A stretch of 12,708 nt of DNA from DTU078 sp033808535 (GTDB lineage Bacteria; Bacillota; Clostridia; Oscillospirales; CAG-272): contig JAPXNL010000057.1 of the NCBI GenBank assembly GCA_033808535.1, positions 1-12,708 on the forward strand, read 5' to 3'. Each line of letters opens with the position of its first letter. The first letter of the stretch is position 1. The position numbers and the translations under genes are program-made. Below, one piece after another: positions 1-6,410 of this stretch. A model generated the notes under the pieces. That model was given only the letters and a program-made list of their open reading frames with translations, did no database searches and was not told the origin of the DNA.

Positions 1-307
1 GAATAACATCGCGTGCGCCGGGCGATTTATACGCTTTTATAAACCCGCTATGTACGCGTATGGGTGACTTTGTATTGCCGTAGGGGATTGTCATCTTATC
101 GAACATCATGTTGGTTTTCCAGTCGCGCGGCGAGTCGGAGCCGCGGAAGGTAATATGCAGTGTCTTGCCGCACCTGCGCAGAAAGCATTGCGCATCGGTC
201 TCCGGATCGGAGATTACCTGCAGCACGCCCCTGCAGTAGATTGGCTGAATGTCACGGTATGCAAGTCCCGCCAGTTCCATCGCATACAATATATCAGCAC
301 TCCTCAA
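1..307 (-). CDS. Lipase class 3-like (alpha/beta hydrolase) protein, N-terminal part
   Basis: Partial: the gene enters the window on the minus strand and its C-terminal part lies beyond position 1. About 102 codons are visible. The key stretch reads ITFRGSDSPRDWKTN, then a VHSGFIKAY segment. This matches the conserved early part of the lipase class 3 (fungal-type triacylglycerol lipase) fold: a core strand ending in FRGT/S-D, then a Trp-bearing loop, then the HxGF segment. The catalytic GxSxG elbow would lie outside the window, so activity cannot be judged. I chose TTG at 305-307 as start because the minus strand carries AGGGGGTGA at 312-320, about five bases upstream. Two in-frame ATGs at 326-331 have no SD. 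No signal peptide is seen, suggesting a cytoplasmic enzyme or a very distal export signal. Substrate unknown. Confidence 0.75.
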   Translation of the reverse strand, partial: MRSADILYAMELAGLAYRDIQPIYCRGVLQVISDPETDAQCFLRRCGKTLHITFRGSDSPRDWKTNMMFDKMTIPYGNTKSPIRVHSGFIKAYKSPGARDVI

Positions 308-367
308 ACTGTCACCCCCTCGCTCCATCATATGAAGCAGGAGGTTGTCCGGTTTTTGCCGGGCGGG

Positions 368-396
368 TTGAATAAACGGTGCTGTGGTGCTATAAT
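368..396 (+). promoter_or_regulatory. Sigma-A promoter of the nicotinamidase-like gene
   Basis: The -35 box TTGAAT (368-373) and -10 box TATAAT (391-396) are separated by 17 bp. The -10 is preceded by TGC, an extended -10 element. Transcription would start near 402, leaving a short leader before the SD AAAGGGGTG at about 415-424. Confidence 0.75.
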
Positions 397-429
397 ATAT
401 AATATAAAAAAGGAAAAAGGGGTGTTATT

Positions 430-966
430 ATGGCGGATAAAAAGAAGTGCCTTGTCGTTGTCGATTATCAGTGCGATTTTGTATCCGGTACGCTCGGTTT
501 TCCGGGTGCCGATCTGCTCGCACCGCGCATTGCGGAAAAGATTAAAATGTACCGTGCAGAGGACGGGGAAGTCATATTCACGTTTGACACGCACGGCGAA
601 GACTATGCCGACTCGCAGGAGGGCAAAAATCTCCCGATAACGCACTGTATAAGCGGAACGCCGGGTCACAGCCTTTTCGGCGATATAGCCGACCTGATAT
701 CCGATTCGGACCCGAGATTTTACAAGGGCACCTTCGGCTCCGACGGGTTGTATATGTACCTGAAGGAGCATCCGTTTTCGCAAATCGAGCTGGTCGGTCT
801 GGTGTCAAACATCTGCGTGCTCGCCAATGCAGTGCTGGCAAAAACCGCGCAGCCGGAAACACCGGTAATCGTGGATGCAGCCTGCACTGCCTCCCATGAT
901 GCGCACCTGCACGCAGCCGCGCTTGATGTTATGGAAGGCTTGCAGGTTAATGTCATCAACCGATGA
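430..966 (+). CDS. Nicotinamidase/isochorismatase-family cysteine hydrolase
   Basis: 178 aa, a full-length single-domain cysteine hydrolase of the isochorismatase fold. The triad is visible: D12 in VVDYQCDF, K99 in FYKGTFGSD and C129 in VSNICV. Nicotinamidase-type metal ligands are also present: D53 and H55 in FDTH, and H72 in THCISGTPGH. The HCxxGTPG stretch argues for nicotinamidase (nicotinamide to nicotinate plus ammonia, NAD salvage) rather than isochorismatase, but other amide substrates are possible. No signal peptide, so cytoplasmic. It has its own promoter and SD and is followed by a tRNA, so it is probably monocistronic. No other NAD-pathway gene is in the window to support the substrate call. 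Confidence 0.85.
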   Translation: MADKKKCLVVVDYQCDFVSGTLGFPGADLLAPRIAEKIKMYRAEDGEVIFTFDTHGEDYADSQEGKNLPITHCISGTPGHSLFGDIADLISDSDPRFYKGTFGSDGLYMYLKEHPFSQIELVGLVSNICVLANAVLAKTAQPETPVIVDAACTASHDAHLHAAALDVMEGLQVNVINR

Positions 967-977
967 CGAAAAAATAA

Positions 978-1000
978 GCCGCTGATACGGTATACGCGGC
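978..1000. terminator. Weak hairpin after the hydrolase gene
   Basis: GCCGC (978-982) pairs with GCGGC (996-1000), with a further ATA/TAT inside. There is no T-run on the plus strand, but read on the minus strand the hairpin is followed by TTATTTTTT. It may end the hydrolase transcript or act bidirectionally; support is weak. Confidence 0.3.
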
Positions 1001-1030
1001 AAAAATGTTGTCTGAAATTCGTTTTTCCCC

Positions 1031-1059
1031 TTGACTCTCTGCATGTTTTGTGCTATAAT
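1031..1059 (+). promoter_or_regulatory. Sigma-A promoter of tRNA-Pro
   Basis: TTGACT (1031-1036), 17-bp spacer, TATAAT (1054-1059), with TGC just before the -10. Predicted start is near 1066, about 36 nt before the mature tRNA. The leader contains a 7-bp hairpin: GCATCCC (1081-1087), loop GTTC, GGGATGC (1092-1098). Confidence 0.8.
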
Positions 1060-1101
1060 AAACACTGCTTGAAATGGCACGCATCCCGTTCGGGATGCCG
1101 T

Positions 1102-1177
1102 CTGGGTGTGGCGCAGTTGGTAGCGCGCTACCTTGGGGTGGTAGAGGCCGCTGGTTCAAATCCAGTCACTCAGACCA
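1102..1177 (+). tRNA. tRNA-Pro, anticodon GGG
   Basis: A 76-nt cloverleaf with encoded CCA. Acceptor CTGGGTG pairs with CACTCAG (one G-T), D stem is GCGC/GCGC, anticodon stem CTACC/GGTAG, and T stem GCTGG/CCAGT closes a TTCAAAT loop. The seven-base anticodon loop TTGGGGT gives anticodon GGG at 1135-1137, which reads CCC and CCU. The C1-G72 pair, A73 and G37 fit bacterial proline tRNA identity. It is a single-gene transcription unit with its own promoter and terminator. Confidence 0.95.
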
Positions 1178-1180
1178 GAT

Positions 1181-1227
1181 AAAAACACCTGTTTTGATAG
1201 AATGACTGTCAAAACAGGTGTTTTTTT
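1181..1227 (+). terminator. Intrinsic terminator of tRNA-Pro
   Basis: A perfect 17-bp inverted repeat (1181-1197 with 1209-1225) around an 11-nt loop. The A-rich left arm and a run of seven T (1221-1227) are classic for a rho-independent terminator. It starts four bases after the tRNA CCA. Confidence 0.93.
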
Positions 1228-1423
1228 ATACGATTCGATTATTTGCCTAAAAAGATTAAATCAGAATCCGCAACTGGTTTTATGATTCTGCAAAGCCTTT
1301 ACTATTAATGTGTCCAGAAAGATTCGTAAATATTGCAGACTATAAATATTTGTTAATACTGAAATAATAATTACATTAATAGTCACAAAAAATCAATCTC
1401 AATAATATTTTTTTTATTTAATA
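1228..1423. other. AT-rich spacer without recognised gene
   Basis: About 200 bases between the tRNA terminator and the promoter of the surface-protein gene. It is strongly AT-rich, with no ORF bearing an SD and no clear hairpin. It probably serves only as upstream sequence (possibly an UP element) for the promoter at 1424. Confidence 0.5.
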
Positions 1424-1452
1424 TTGACATCACTTTTATTTTATGCTATAAC
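1424..1452 (+). promoter_or_regulatory. Sigma-A promoter of the surface-protein gene
   Basis: Consensus -35 TTGACA (1424-1429), 17-bp spacer, -10 TATAAC (1447-1452) preceded by TGC. An A/T-rich tract just upstream could act as an UP element. Predicted start near 1459, giving a leader of about 45 nt. Confidence 0.78.
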
Positions 1453-1503
1453 ATACGATGTATAAACGATTTAGTAACTCAGGGGAAGGATGGACAATTT
1501 AAA

Positions 1504-2337
1504 ATGAAAAAGCTTATCGGCGCATCGGTTATCCTTTGCATGCTTATTTCTGCAATGACATTAGGTGCGTTTGCCGCTCCGACTATGTTGTGGGATTTCG
1601 GCGAAGGCACAGGAATCGAAGACTACATGGGTATGAATTCAGCCCCTAATGCCCTGACTTGGGAAGCCAAGGAATTCTACCACATATTCACGGCAAACGG
1701 CGGCGACCCTTACGTTTCGATTGATATGTCCGCGGATGACGTAAGCCAGATCGTGTGGGTGAAGGCTCGCGTGTTGAACAAGAGCTACGCATCTGCCATC
1801 GAGCTTTTCGGCGCCACCGACGGACGCAGCCTGGCAGGACCTGAATGCACGCATATTAACATTACTCCGAATAAGAATGAGTGGGAAACGGTTATCACAT
1901 ACATACCCGACGCCAACGTTGAGACGGTAAACAAATATAAAGCCGTTGCGCCGCTCACTGAAACATATTGGCAAGGCCCGGTTAACTGGATCCGCCTTGA
2001 CCCGATGTGGAGCGAAAACCCTGATGGCCTGGATACCGGCGGCGATATGGCCCCCGACGAGGAGATTTACATCGACTACATAGCATTCTTTGCAACCGAG
2101 GAAGAAGCTAAGGCATACATGAGCCCCGAGGAAAAAGCCGAAGCTGATGCATCGGCAGCCGCCGAGGCTGAAGCAACAGCGGCTGATACTCCGGCTGAAC
2201 CTGCCGCCGAGGCGCCCGCAGATTCACCCGTTGAGGAAGTTGTCGCTCCCCAGACAGCGGATCTGATTTCTGCCGTGTTCGCAGCTGCTGTGTTTGCAGC
2301 CGGTGTGACATACGAACTGCTCAGAAAACGCAAATAA
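1504..2337 (+). CDS. Secreted, C-terminally anchored surface protein with beta-rich ectodomain
   Basis: 277 aa. Residues 1-24 form a Sec signal peptide: MKK, a hydrophobic core, and predicted cleavage after AFA. Residues 25 to about 200 form a Trp- and Asp-rich extracellular domain ending in IDYIAFFATEEEAKAY, a terminal strand pattern common in jelly-roll, carbohydrate-binding-like domains of Clostridia. This assignment is by pattern, not proven. Residues about 210-245 are an Ala/Glu/Pro-rich low-complexity stalk. The C-terminus has APQTAD, a hydrophobic segment of about 18 residues, then LLRKRK, the architecture of a sortase sorting signal with a non-LPXTG motif. The SD AGGGGAAGG lies 14 nt from this ATG and is better placed for a five-codon ORF (1490-1507) whose TGA overlaps this ATG, so translation may be coupled. 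Monocistronic, with its own promoter and terminator. Confidence 0.8.
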   Translation: MKKLIGASVILCMLISAMTLGAFAAPTMLWDFGEGTGIEDYMGMNSAPNALTWEAKEFYHIFTANGGDPYVSIDMSADDVSQIVWVKARVLNKSYASAIELFGATDGRSLAGPECTHINITPNKNEWETVITYIPDANVETVNKYKAVAPLTETYWQGPVNWIRLDPMWSENPDGLDTGGDMAPDEEIYIDYIAFFATEEEAKAYMSPEEKAEADASAAAEAEATAADTPAEPAAEAPADSPVEEVVAPQTADLISAVFAAAVFAAGVTYELLRKRK

Positions 2338-2354
2338 GATAATCAAATAAAAAT

Positions 2355-2394
2355 AAAAGAAGCAGGGTGGTGAGTTATCGCTCTGCTTCTTTTT
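2355..2394 (+). terminator. Intrinsic terminator of the surface-protein gene
   Basis: AAAAGAAGCAGGG (2355-2367) pairs with CTCTGCTTCTTTT (2381-2393), 13 bp with one G-T pair, around a 13-nt loop. The T-rich 3' side (2390-2394) starts inside the stem. It begins 17 bases after the stop codon. Confidence 0.88.
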
Positions 2395-2448
2395 GTTTAT
2401 GTGGGGGGAGTTTTTCAAAATACTTTTCACACCTCCCCGTAAAGGTAC

Positions 2449-2460
2449 TACTTCGAAGTA
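2449..2460. repeat. 12-bp perfect palindrome TACTTCGAAGTA
   Basis: A perfect dyad in the convergent spacer between the surface-protein gene and nrdR. Just before it, GGGGAG and CTCCCC segments (about 2405-2437) could also pair. It could be a protein-binding site or part of a larger folded spacer; no partner site was found. Confidence 0.5.
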
Positions 2461-2475
2461 TAAGCCATGCCGTTA

Positions 2476-2517
2476 GCGATACCGCCGGACATCACTAGCG
2501 GTGTCCGGCGGTATCGC
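2476..2517. repeat. Strong GC-rich inverted repeat (16-bp perfect stem)
   Basis: Left arm 2476-2491 and right arm 2502-2517 are perfectly complementary over 16 bp, around a 10-nt loop. The core is CCGCCGGACA / TGTCCGGCGG. No T-run follows on either strand, so it is not a standard terminator. It could be an extragenic palindromic element or a roadblock between convergent transcripts. Confidence 0.85.
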
Positions 2518-2569
2518 CACCCGTTGGTGTCTTGTACCTACCTATAAGATGATTTTGTTTCCATAGCCG

Positions 2570-2611
2570 AAAAAAGCGATCGATGCGACATATCGCACAT
2601 CGACCGCTTTT
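2570..2611 (-). terminator. Intrinsic terminator of nrdR
   Basis: Read on the minus strand, AAAAGCGGTCGATG pairs with CATCGATCGCTTTT, with one mismatch and a small bulge, followed by a run of six T (complement of A 2570-2575). It starts about 10 bases after the nrdR stop codon. The A/T flanks could also work on the plus strand. Confidence 0.82.
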
Positions 2612-2621
2612 GCCGCTCAAT

Positions 2622-3092
2622 TTACCTTTCACCGCGCGTCTTGCGAAGCTCGTTGAGCTCATCGATAAATGTTTCGGCGTCTTTGAAGGAACGGTAGACA
2701 CTTGCAAACCGAACGTATGAAACATCGTCGAGGTTGCGCAGCTTGTCCATAACAAGACGCCCGATCTCTTCCGAATGGAACTCCGTTTTAAGCGTGCTCT
2801 TAAGCTCGGTCTCGATTTCATTGATGATATTATTGAGTTGAGCTGTTGTAACGGGGCGTTTGTAGCAAGCCTTAAGCAAACCGGTTAAAATCTTGTTGCG
2901 GTCGAACAGCTCGATGGAGCCGTCTTTTTTAATAACAACCAGAGGTGCGGTATTGCCGAACTCATAATTTTCATAAGTAGTGAAGCGTGTCTTGCACTTC
3001 AGGCACTCGCGGCGGCGGCGAATGCCGGAGCTGGCTGTCGGACGCGAATCGACAACTTTGCTTTCCAAATGACCGCAGCTTGGACATTTCAT
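2622..3092 (-). CDS. nrdR: Transcriptional repressor NrdR
   Basis: 156 aa from ATG at 3090-3092. NrdR is a zinc-finger, ATP-cone repressor that senses (d)ATP and represses ribonucleotide reductase genes. The zinc ribbon shows C3, C6, C30 and C33 (CPSCG...ECLKC), followed by the conserved SRPT and IRRRREC segments. The ATP-cone spans about residues 49-140, including VIKKDGSIELFDRNKI. Length is normal for the family. The start is set by AAGGAG (3101-3106 complement), eight bases upstream of this ATG. An in-frame TTG two codons earlier is too close to that SD. No ribonucleotide reductase gene is in the window, so its targets lie elsewhere. It has its own promoter and terminator and appears monocistronic. 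Confidence 0.97.
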   Translation of the reverse strand: MKCPSCGHLESKVVDSRPTASSGIRRRRECLKCKTRFTTYENYEFGNTAPLVVIKKDGSIELFDRNKILTGLLKACYKRPVTTAQLNNIINEIETELKSTLKTEFHSEEIGRLVMDKLRNLDDVSYVRFASVYRSFKDAETFIDELNELRKTRGER

Positions 3093-3144
3093 AGACAAGA
3101 CTCCTTATTATCTGGTGTTTTTTTTACACAATGTAATTTATTCC

Positions 3145-3173
3145 ATTATATTATAAAACTTCCGTTTTGTAAA
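3145..3173 (-). promoter_or_regulatory. Sigma-A promoter of nrdR
   Basis: On the minus strand, -35 TTTACA (3168-3173) and -10 TATAAT (3145-3150) are separated by 17 bp. The start would be near 3139. A short dyad, TACACAATGTA (about 3125-3135), lies just downstream in the leader. It is not a good match to the NrdR box, so autoregulation is only a possibility. Confidence 0.75.
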
Positions 3174-3244
3174 TACTTTTGGAAAAAATCTTTAATTTAA
3201 TTTTTTTTGTCGTATTGTCTGTTTTTATGTGATAATATGCTAAT

Positions 3245-3279
3245 ACAAAAAGGTGCGCGGTCTTTTTTATTCGCGCACC
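3245..3279 (-). terminator. Intrinsic terminator of the TIM-barrel gene
   Basis: GGTGCGCG (3252-3259) pairs with CGCGCACC (3272-3279). Read on the minus strand the hairpin is followed by TTTTTGT (complement of 3245-3251). It lies just beyond the stop codon of the gene ending at 3301. Confidence 0.85.
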
Positions 3280-3300
3280 CGTTATATTGCCAGAGTTATT

Positions 3301-4116
3301 TTAAAGTCCGGCGGCTTGTGCCTGAAGCCGCATTTCCGCAAGCGCTTCGCGCATTGTCGGCTCGTACTCGCCCTGAACGTGACCTTCGAGTGACAGCCGA
3401 CCTGAGTAACCTGCCTTGGCGAGGTTCGAGAAAAACGCCGGGTAGTCCGCGCCGTCGCCGTGAACGGGCATAACGCGGCCTTTAGGGTTTGCGATATGAG
3501 CGTGGACGATGAGATCGCCGAACTCTGCAAATTTGGTCATATCCTCGCCCTCGACAGCGATATGAAAGAAGTCGGTCATGACCTTTATGTTATCGCATCC
3601 CGACGCGCGCGCGACCGACACAGACTGTTCGGTGAGGTTGAGCGTCGGCGACTCCGGTTTTTGCAGACCTTCCAGCGCCACAGTCAATCTGAATTCTGCG
3701 GCTACTGGGGAGATAACCTCCGCGCAGACAACCGCAAGCTGTTCGTAGACGTTTTTCACGTCATATCCCCGGTCGGTCGGGTAGTTGCGCACGCCGCCTG
3801 CACCCATAACAAGTATTTTGTTGCCCATAAAGCGCGTGCGCTCGACGACGTCGTAAAATTGCTCGCGGGCACGCTTGAGGTCTTCTGCCGACTGCTCGCC
3901 GGCAGGGTTGTATTCGCCGGGGAAGGCATAGGCTGAAACCTCGCAGCGCAGACCGGTTTCATCCAGCGCGGTGAGATATGCGTCGATCTTTGCCTTGTCA
4001 CCGGCTTTAACCACGCCATAAGGTTCCCAGAGGTGAGTTTCCACATAATCGAAGCCGAGTTTCGCCAGGATCCTGACCGCATCGGGGTTCATCCCTACAC
4101 ATGCGCCGATTCTCAT
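3301..4116 (-). CDS. Sugar phosphate isomerase/epimerase (AP endonuclease 2-type TIM barrel)
   Basis: 271 aa, full length for the xylose isomerase-like TIM barrel family. Likely metal ligands are E149 (VALEG), D182 and H185 (TDFFH), H207 (VHAHIAN) and E244 (LSLEGH), the usual Glu/Asp/His/Glu set. The HxHxxNPKGR segment and SLEGH near the C-terminus are typical of sugar epimerases/isomerases such as tagatose or inosose-type enzymes. The exact substrate cannot be read from sequence, and no sugar operon surrounds it. Start ATG at 4116 has GAGG eight bases upstream. No signal peptide, so cytoplasmic. It appears monocistronic, with a terminator downstream and a TATAAT-like -10 at 4154-4159 (minus) but no convincing -35. 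Confidence 0.85.
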   Translation of the reverse strand: MRIGACVGMNPDAVRILAKLGFDYVETHLWEPYGVVKAGDKAKIDAYLTALDETGLRCEVSAYAFPGEYNPAGEQSAEDLKRAREQFYDVVERTRFMGNKILVMGAGGVRNYPTDRGYDVKNVYEQLAVVCAEVISPVAAEFRLTVALEGLQKPESPTLNLTEQSVSVARASGCDNIKVMTDFFHIAVEGEDMTKFAEFGDLIVHAHIANPKGRVMPVHGDGADYPAFFSNLAKAGYSGRLSLEGHVQGEYEPTMREALAEMRLQAQAAGL

Positions 4117-4153
4117 TATTCATACCTCGCAATCGTTTGTATTTGTGTATTTT

Positions 4154-4159
4154 ATTATA
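4154..4159 (-). promoter_or_regulatory. Possible -10 box for the TIM-barrel gene
   Basis: TATAAT on the minus strand in an AT-rich stretch, 38 bases upstream of the start codon. No -35 hexamer resembling TTGACA lies at 16-18 bp, so this is a weak call. Confidence 0.35.
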
Positions 4160-4268
4160 TTTTAGTGTCAGGCAGCAGCCGGTAACGAATGATCGGTTCT
4201 CTGAAAATAAAATATCGCCCTGGAATAACAAAAAAATATGCGAGATAATTGCCCTTATGCCGTTAACC

Positions 4269-4307
4269 TGCGCGGTAAATCAGTGAGAGATGAATCTCAG
4301 CCGCGCA
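4269..4307 (-). terminator. Compound hairpin downstream of the ABC-F gene
   Basis: TGCGCGG (4269-4275) pairs with CCGCGCA (4301-4307), and inside TGAGA (4284-4288) pairs with TCTCA (4295-4299), leaving an asymmetric internal loop. It lies about 50 bases past the ABC-F stop codon. It lacks a T-run on either strand, so it may be a weak or factor-assisted terminator or an RNA stability element. Nothing else is recognised in the spacer 4117-4357. Confidence 0.4.
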
Positions 4308-4357
4308 TTATTTCGCAATTTATTTATGGTTCATTGTGATGGATTCAGATAATAAGT

Positions 4358-6355
4358 CTATACATCGCAGCCGGCAGGGTTTGCGGAAAGACGCTCCGCC
4401 TCCTCGTACAGTTCAAGGAGCCTTGCCTCCAGCGCCTGCTGCTCCTCGTAGAGCTCCGCAAGCCGGACATGATCGGTTGCCGCGTCACCGTTTATTTCGC
4501 GGCTGATCTCGTCGAGCCGCGACTCGACACGCCCGGTCTCCTCGGCGTTGAGCCGTGCCCGGCGCTCAAGCCGGCGCTGCTCCGATTGCTTCTGCTTTGC
4601 GGAGAGAAACTCCTCCTTTGCGCGTGTGACGACCTCTGCGCGCTCCTGTTCCGCAGGCTGCAGGTATTTGGCTTTATATTCGCGGTATTCCTCCCAGCCG
4701 CCGTGATAGTTGTATATCGAAAGCGGCGTCGGCACCCCGAAATCGAGCACGCGGGTTGCCAGCTTTTTTATCAGATACCGGTCGTGCGAAACCACTATAA
4801 TCGTCCCGTCGAACTGCTCAAGCGCGCTTTCAAGCGCTTCGCGCGAGGGGATATCCAGGTGGTTTGTCGGCTCGTCGAGGATAAGCAGGTTCATTTTCGA
4901 CAGGATCAGCTTGGCAAGCGTCAGCCTTGCGCGTTCACCGCCGCTGAGCGCCGAAATCTGCTTGCCGACATCGTCGCTTTTGAACAGGAAAAGCGCCAAA
5001 GCCGACCGCAGCTGAGTCTGCGTCAGATCCGGATATGTGTCCCACAGCTCGTCGAACACGGTTTTTGAGTCGTCAAGCTGCTGGTTTTCCTGATCATAAT
5101 AGCCGACCGTAACATTGTTGCCGTATTCGACCTCGCCCGAGTCGGGCCGGTCTTTTTTTGCAAGCAGCCTGACAAGAGTGGACTTTCCGCAGCCGTTAGG
5201 CCCGGTGATGAACACGCGCTCGCGCTTTTTGATGGTCAGCGTGATATTTCGAAAGAGCGGCTTGTCCGGATAGCCGCGCGATATATTGCGCAGGTATAGC
5301 ACCTCGTTGCCGCTCTCGCCGGATTTCTGAAACTGCAGCCGCACCGATTCAGGCAAAGCGTCGGGACGCTCCACGCGCTCCATCTTGTCCAGCAGCTTCT
5401 GACGGCTCTCGGCGGCGATAATGTTGCGCTCGCGCCCCCAGCGCCGCTGCTGTTCGATATACGCCTCGATGCGCGCGATTTCACGCTGCTGATTTTTGTA
5501 GTGCTTCTCCTGTTCGGCGCGGTCGGCTGCCTTTTTCTCGCGCGCGGCGGTATAGTTGCCGTCGTACAGCTTGCCATGGGTGTTTTCGATTTCAAGTATC
5601 TTTGTCGCGACGCTGTCAAGAAAATAGCGGTCGTGCGAGATGACAAGCACCGTTTTGCGGCAGGACTTAAGGTAGTCCTCAAGCCAGTACATCGCGTCGG
5701 TGTCGAGGTGGTTTGTCGGCTCGTCGAGCAGCAGGATGTCGTCGTTGCGTAACAGCAGGCATGCGAGCGCCAGCCGTGTTTTCTGTCCGCCGGACAGCGA
5801 CGACACCGGCAGCTCCCAGAACCTCTCATCGAATCCGAGGTTTACGAGGATACCCTTGGTGCGTCCGCGGAACTCAAAGCCGCCGGCTCGCGTGAATTTG
5901 TCGAGCAGGGAAGCGTATCGCGTGGCAAGCTGCACCGCGTCGCCGTCCGTATCACTGCCCGGTGAGCCTGCCGGCGAGGCTTTCTCGATGGCAAGCCGCA
6001 GCCGCTCAAGCTCTGCCTCGTCTTCGAGCAGCCCGGTAAATGCCGAAAGCGCCGCGCTCATCAGAGTTGCGTCGGGCTCAAAATCTGGGATCTGTGAAAG
6101 CGAACCGACGGTCAGACCGCGCGCGATGTAAACGTCGCCTGCCGGCTCGTTGGGCGGAGGCGGATCGGGGGTATACTCGTCGGTGATAAGCTTAAACAGC
6201 GAGGTTTTACCCGCGCCGTTGACGCCGATTATGCCCAGCCGCTCGCCTTCATTTAGCGAAAATGAGATTTTTTCAAGTACCGTTACCGGACCGAATGAAA
6301 GGCTCAGGTTGTCGCAGGAAATTGCATACATAGGATTTTTCGGTTCCGGGTGCAT
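4358..6355 (-). CDS. ABC-F family ATPase (translation factor, YdiF/Uup type)
   Basis: 665 aa with two ATP-binding cassettes and no membrane segments. ABC-F proteins bind the ribosomal E site and relieve stalls or protect from antibiotics. ABC1 has Walker A GVNGAGKT (44-51), LSGGQ (187-191) and LLLDEP with E212. The charged linker (about 270-330, with GRERN and ESRQKLLDKMERVE) is the P-site tRNA interaction motif. ABC2 has Walker A GPNGCGKST (385-393), LSGGE (470-474) and LILDEP with E495. A C-terminal coiled coil (about 565-655) is typical of YdiF/Uup members. Both catalytic glutamates are intact. An unusual Pro-rich insert with four consecutive prolines (65-68) sits after Walker A1. The start is uncertain: ATG 6355 lies in the loop of an 11-bp hairpin without an SD, and ATG 6331 (residue 9) is an alternative. 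A housekeeping role is more likely than resistance. Confidence 0.93.
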   Translation of the reverse strand: MHPEPKNPMYAISCDNLSLSFGPVTVLEKISFSLNEGERLGIIGVNGAGKTSLFKLITDEYTPDPPPPNEPAGDVYIARGLTVGSLSQIPDFEPDATLMSAALSAFTGLLEDEAELERLRLAIEKASPAGSPGSDTDGDAVQLATRYASLLDKFTRAGGFEFRGRTKGILVNLGFDERFWELPVSSLSGGQKTRLALACLLLRNDDILLLDEPTNHLDTDAMYWLEDYLKSCRKTVLVISHDRYFLDSVATKILEIENTHGKLYDGNYTAAREKKAADRAEQEKHYKNQQREIARIEAYIEQQRRWGRERNIIAAESRQKLLDKMERVERPDALPESVRLQFQKSGESGNEVLYLRNISRGYPDKPLFRNITLTIKKRERVFITGPNGCGKSTLVRLLAKKDRPDSGEVEYGNNVTVGYYDQENQQLDDSKTVFDELWDTYPDLTQTQLRSALALFLFKSDDVGKQISALSGGERARLTLAKLILSKMNLLILDEPTNHLDIPSREALESALEQFDGTIIVVSHDRYLIKKLATRVLDFGVPTPLSIYNYHGGWEEYREYKAKYLQPAEQERAEVVTRAKEEFLSAKQKQSEQRRLERRARLNAEETGRVESRLDEISREINGDAATDHVRLAELYEEQQALEARLLELYEEAERLSANPAGCDV

Positions 6356-6370
6356 TCAGGCACCCGGAAC
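6343..6370 (-). promoter_or_regulatory. Hairpin overlapping the ABC-F start codon
   Basis: A perfect 11-bp inverted repeat (6343-6353 with 6360-6370) around a 6-nt loop. On the minus strand the first possible ABC-F ATG (6353-6355) spans the loop edge. A 23-codon ORF starting at ATG 6373-6375, with GGAG just upstream, runs through this hairpin and ends inside the ABC-F gene in another frame. The structure could gate translation initiation. Confidence 0.5.
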
Positions 6371-6410
6371 GCCATAGCTCCGAAGGATAAAATATTAATA
6401 ACAAGATAAA

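Noticed and set aside
1102..1177. tRNA-Pro as an integration (att) site
   Set aside because: No integrase and no direct repeat of the tRNA 3' end was seen; the downstream sequence is simply the tRNA's terminator.
2076..2333. Long Ala/Ser-rich ORF on the minus strand opposite the surface-protein tail
   Set aside because: It is the mirror of the Ala/Glu-rich stalk codons, has no SD or promoter, and a better-supported gene lies on the plus strand.
4469..5068. ORFs on the plus strand opposite the ABC-F gene
   Set aside because: They are shadows of a GC-rich coding region; no SD, promoter or recognisable domain.
4857..5728. 23-bp direct repeat at 4857-4879 and 5706-5728 as a mobile-element footprint
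   Set aside because: Both copies encode the conserved DEPTNHLD motif of the two ABC domains; similarity follows from the protein.
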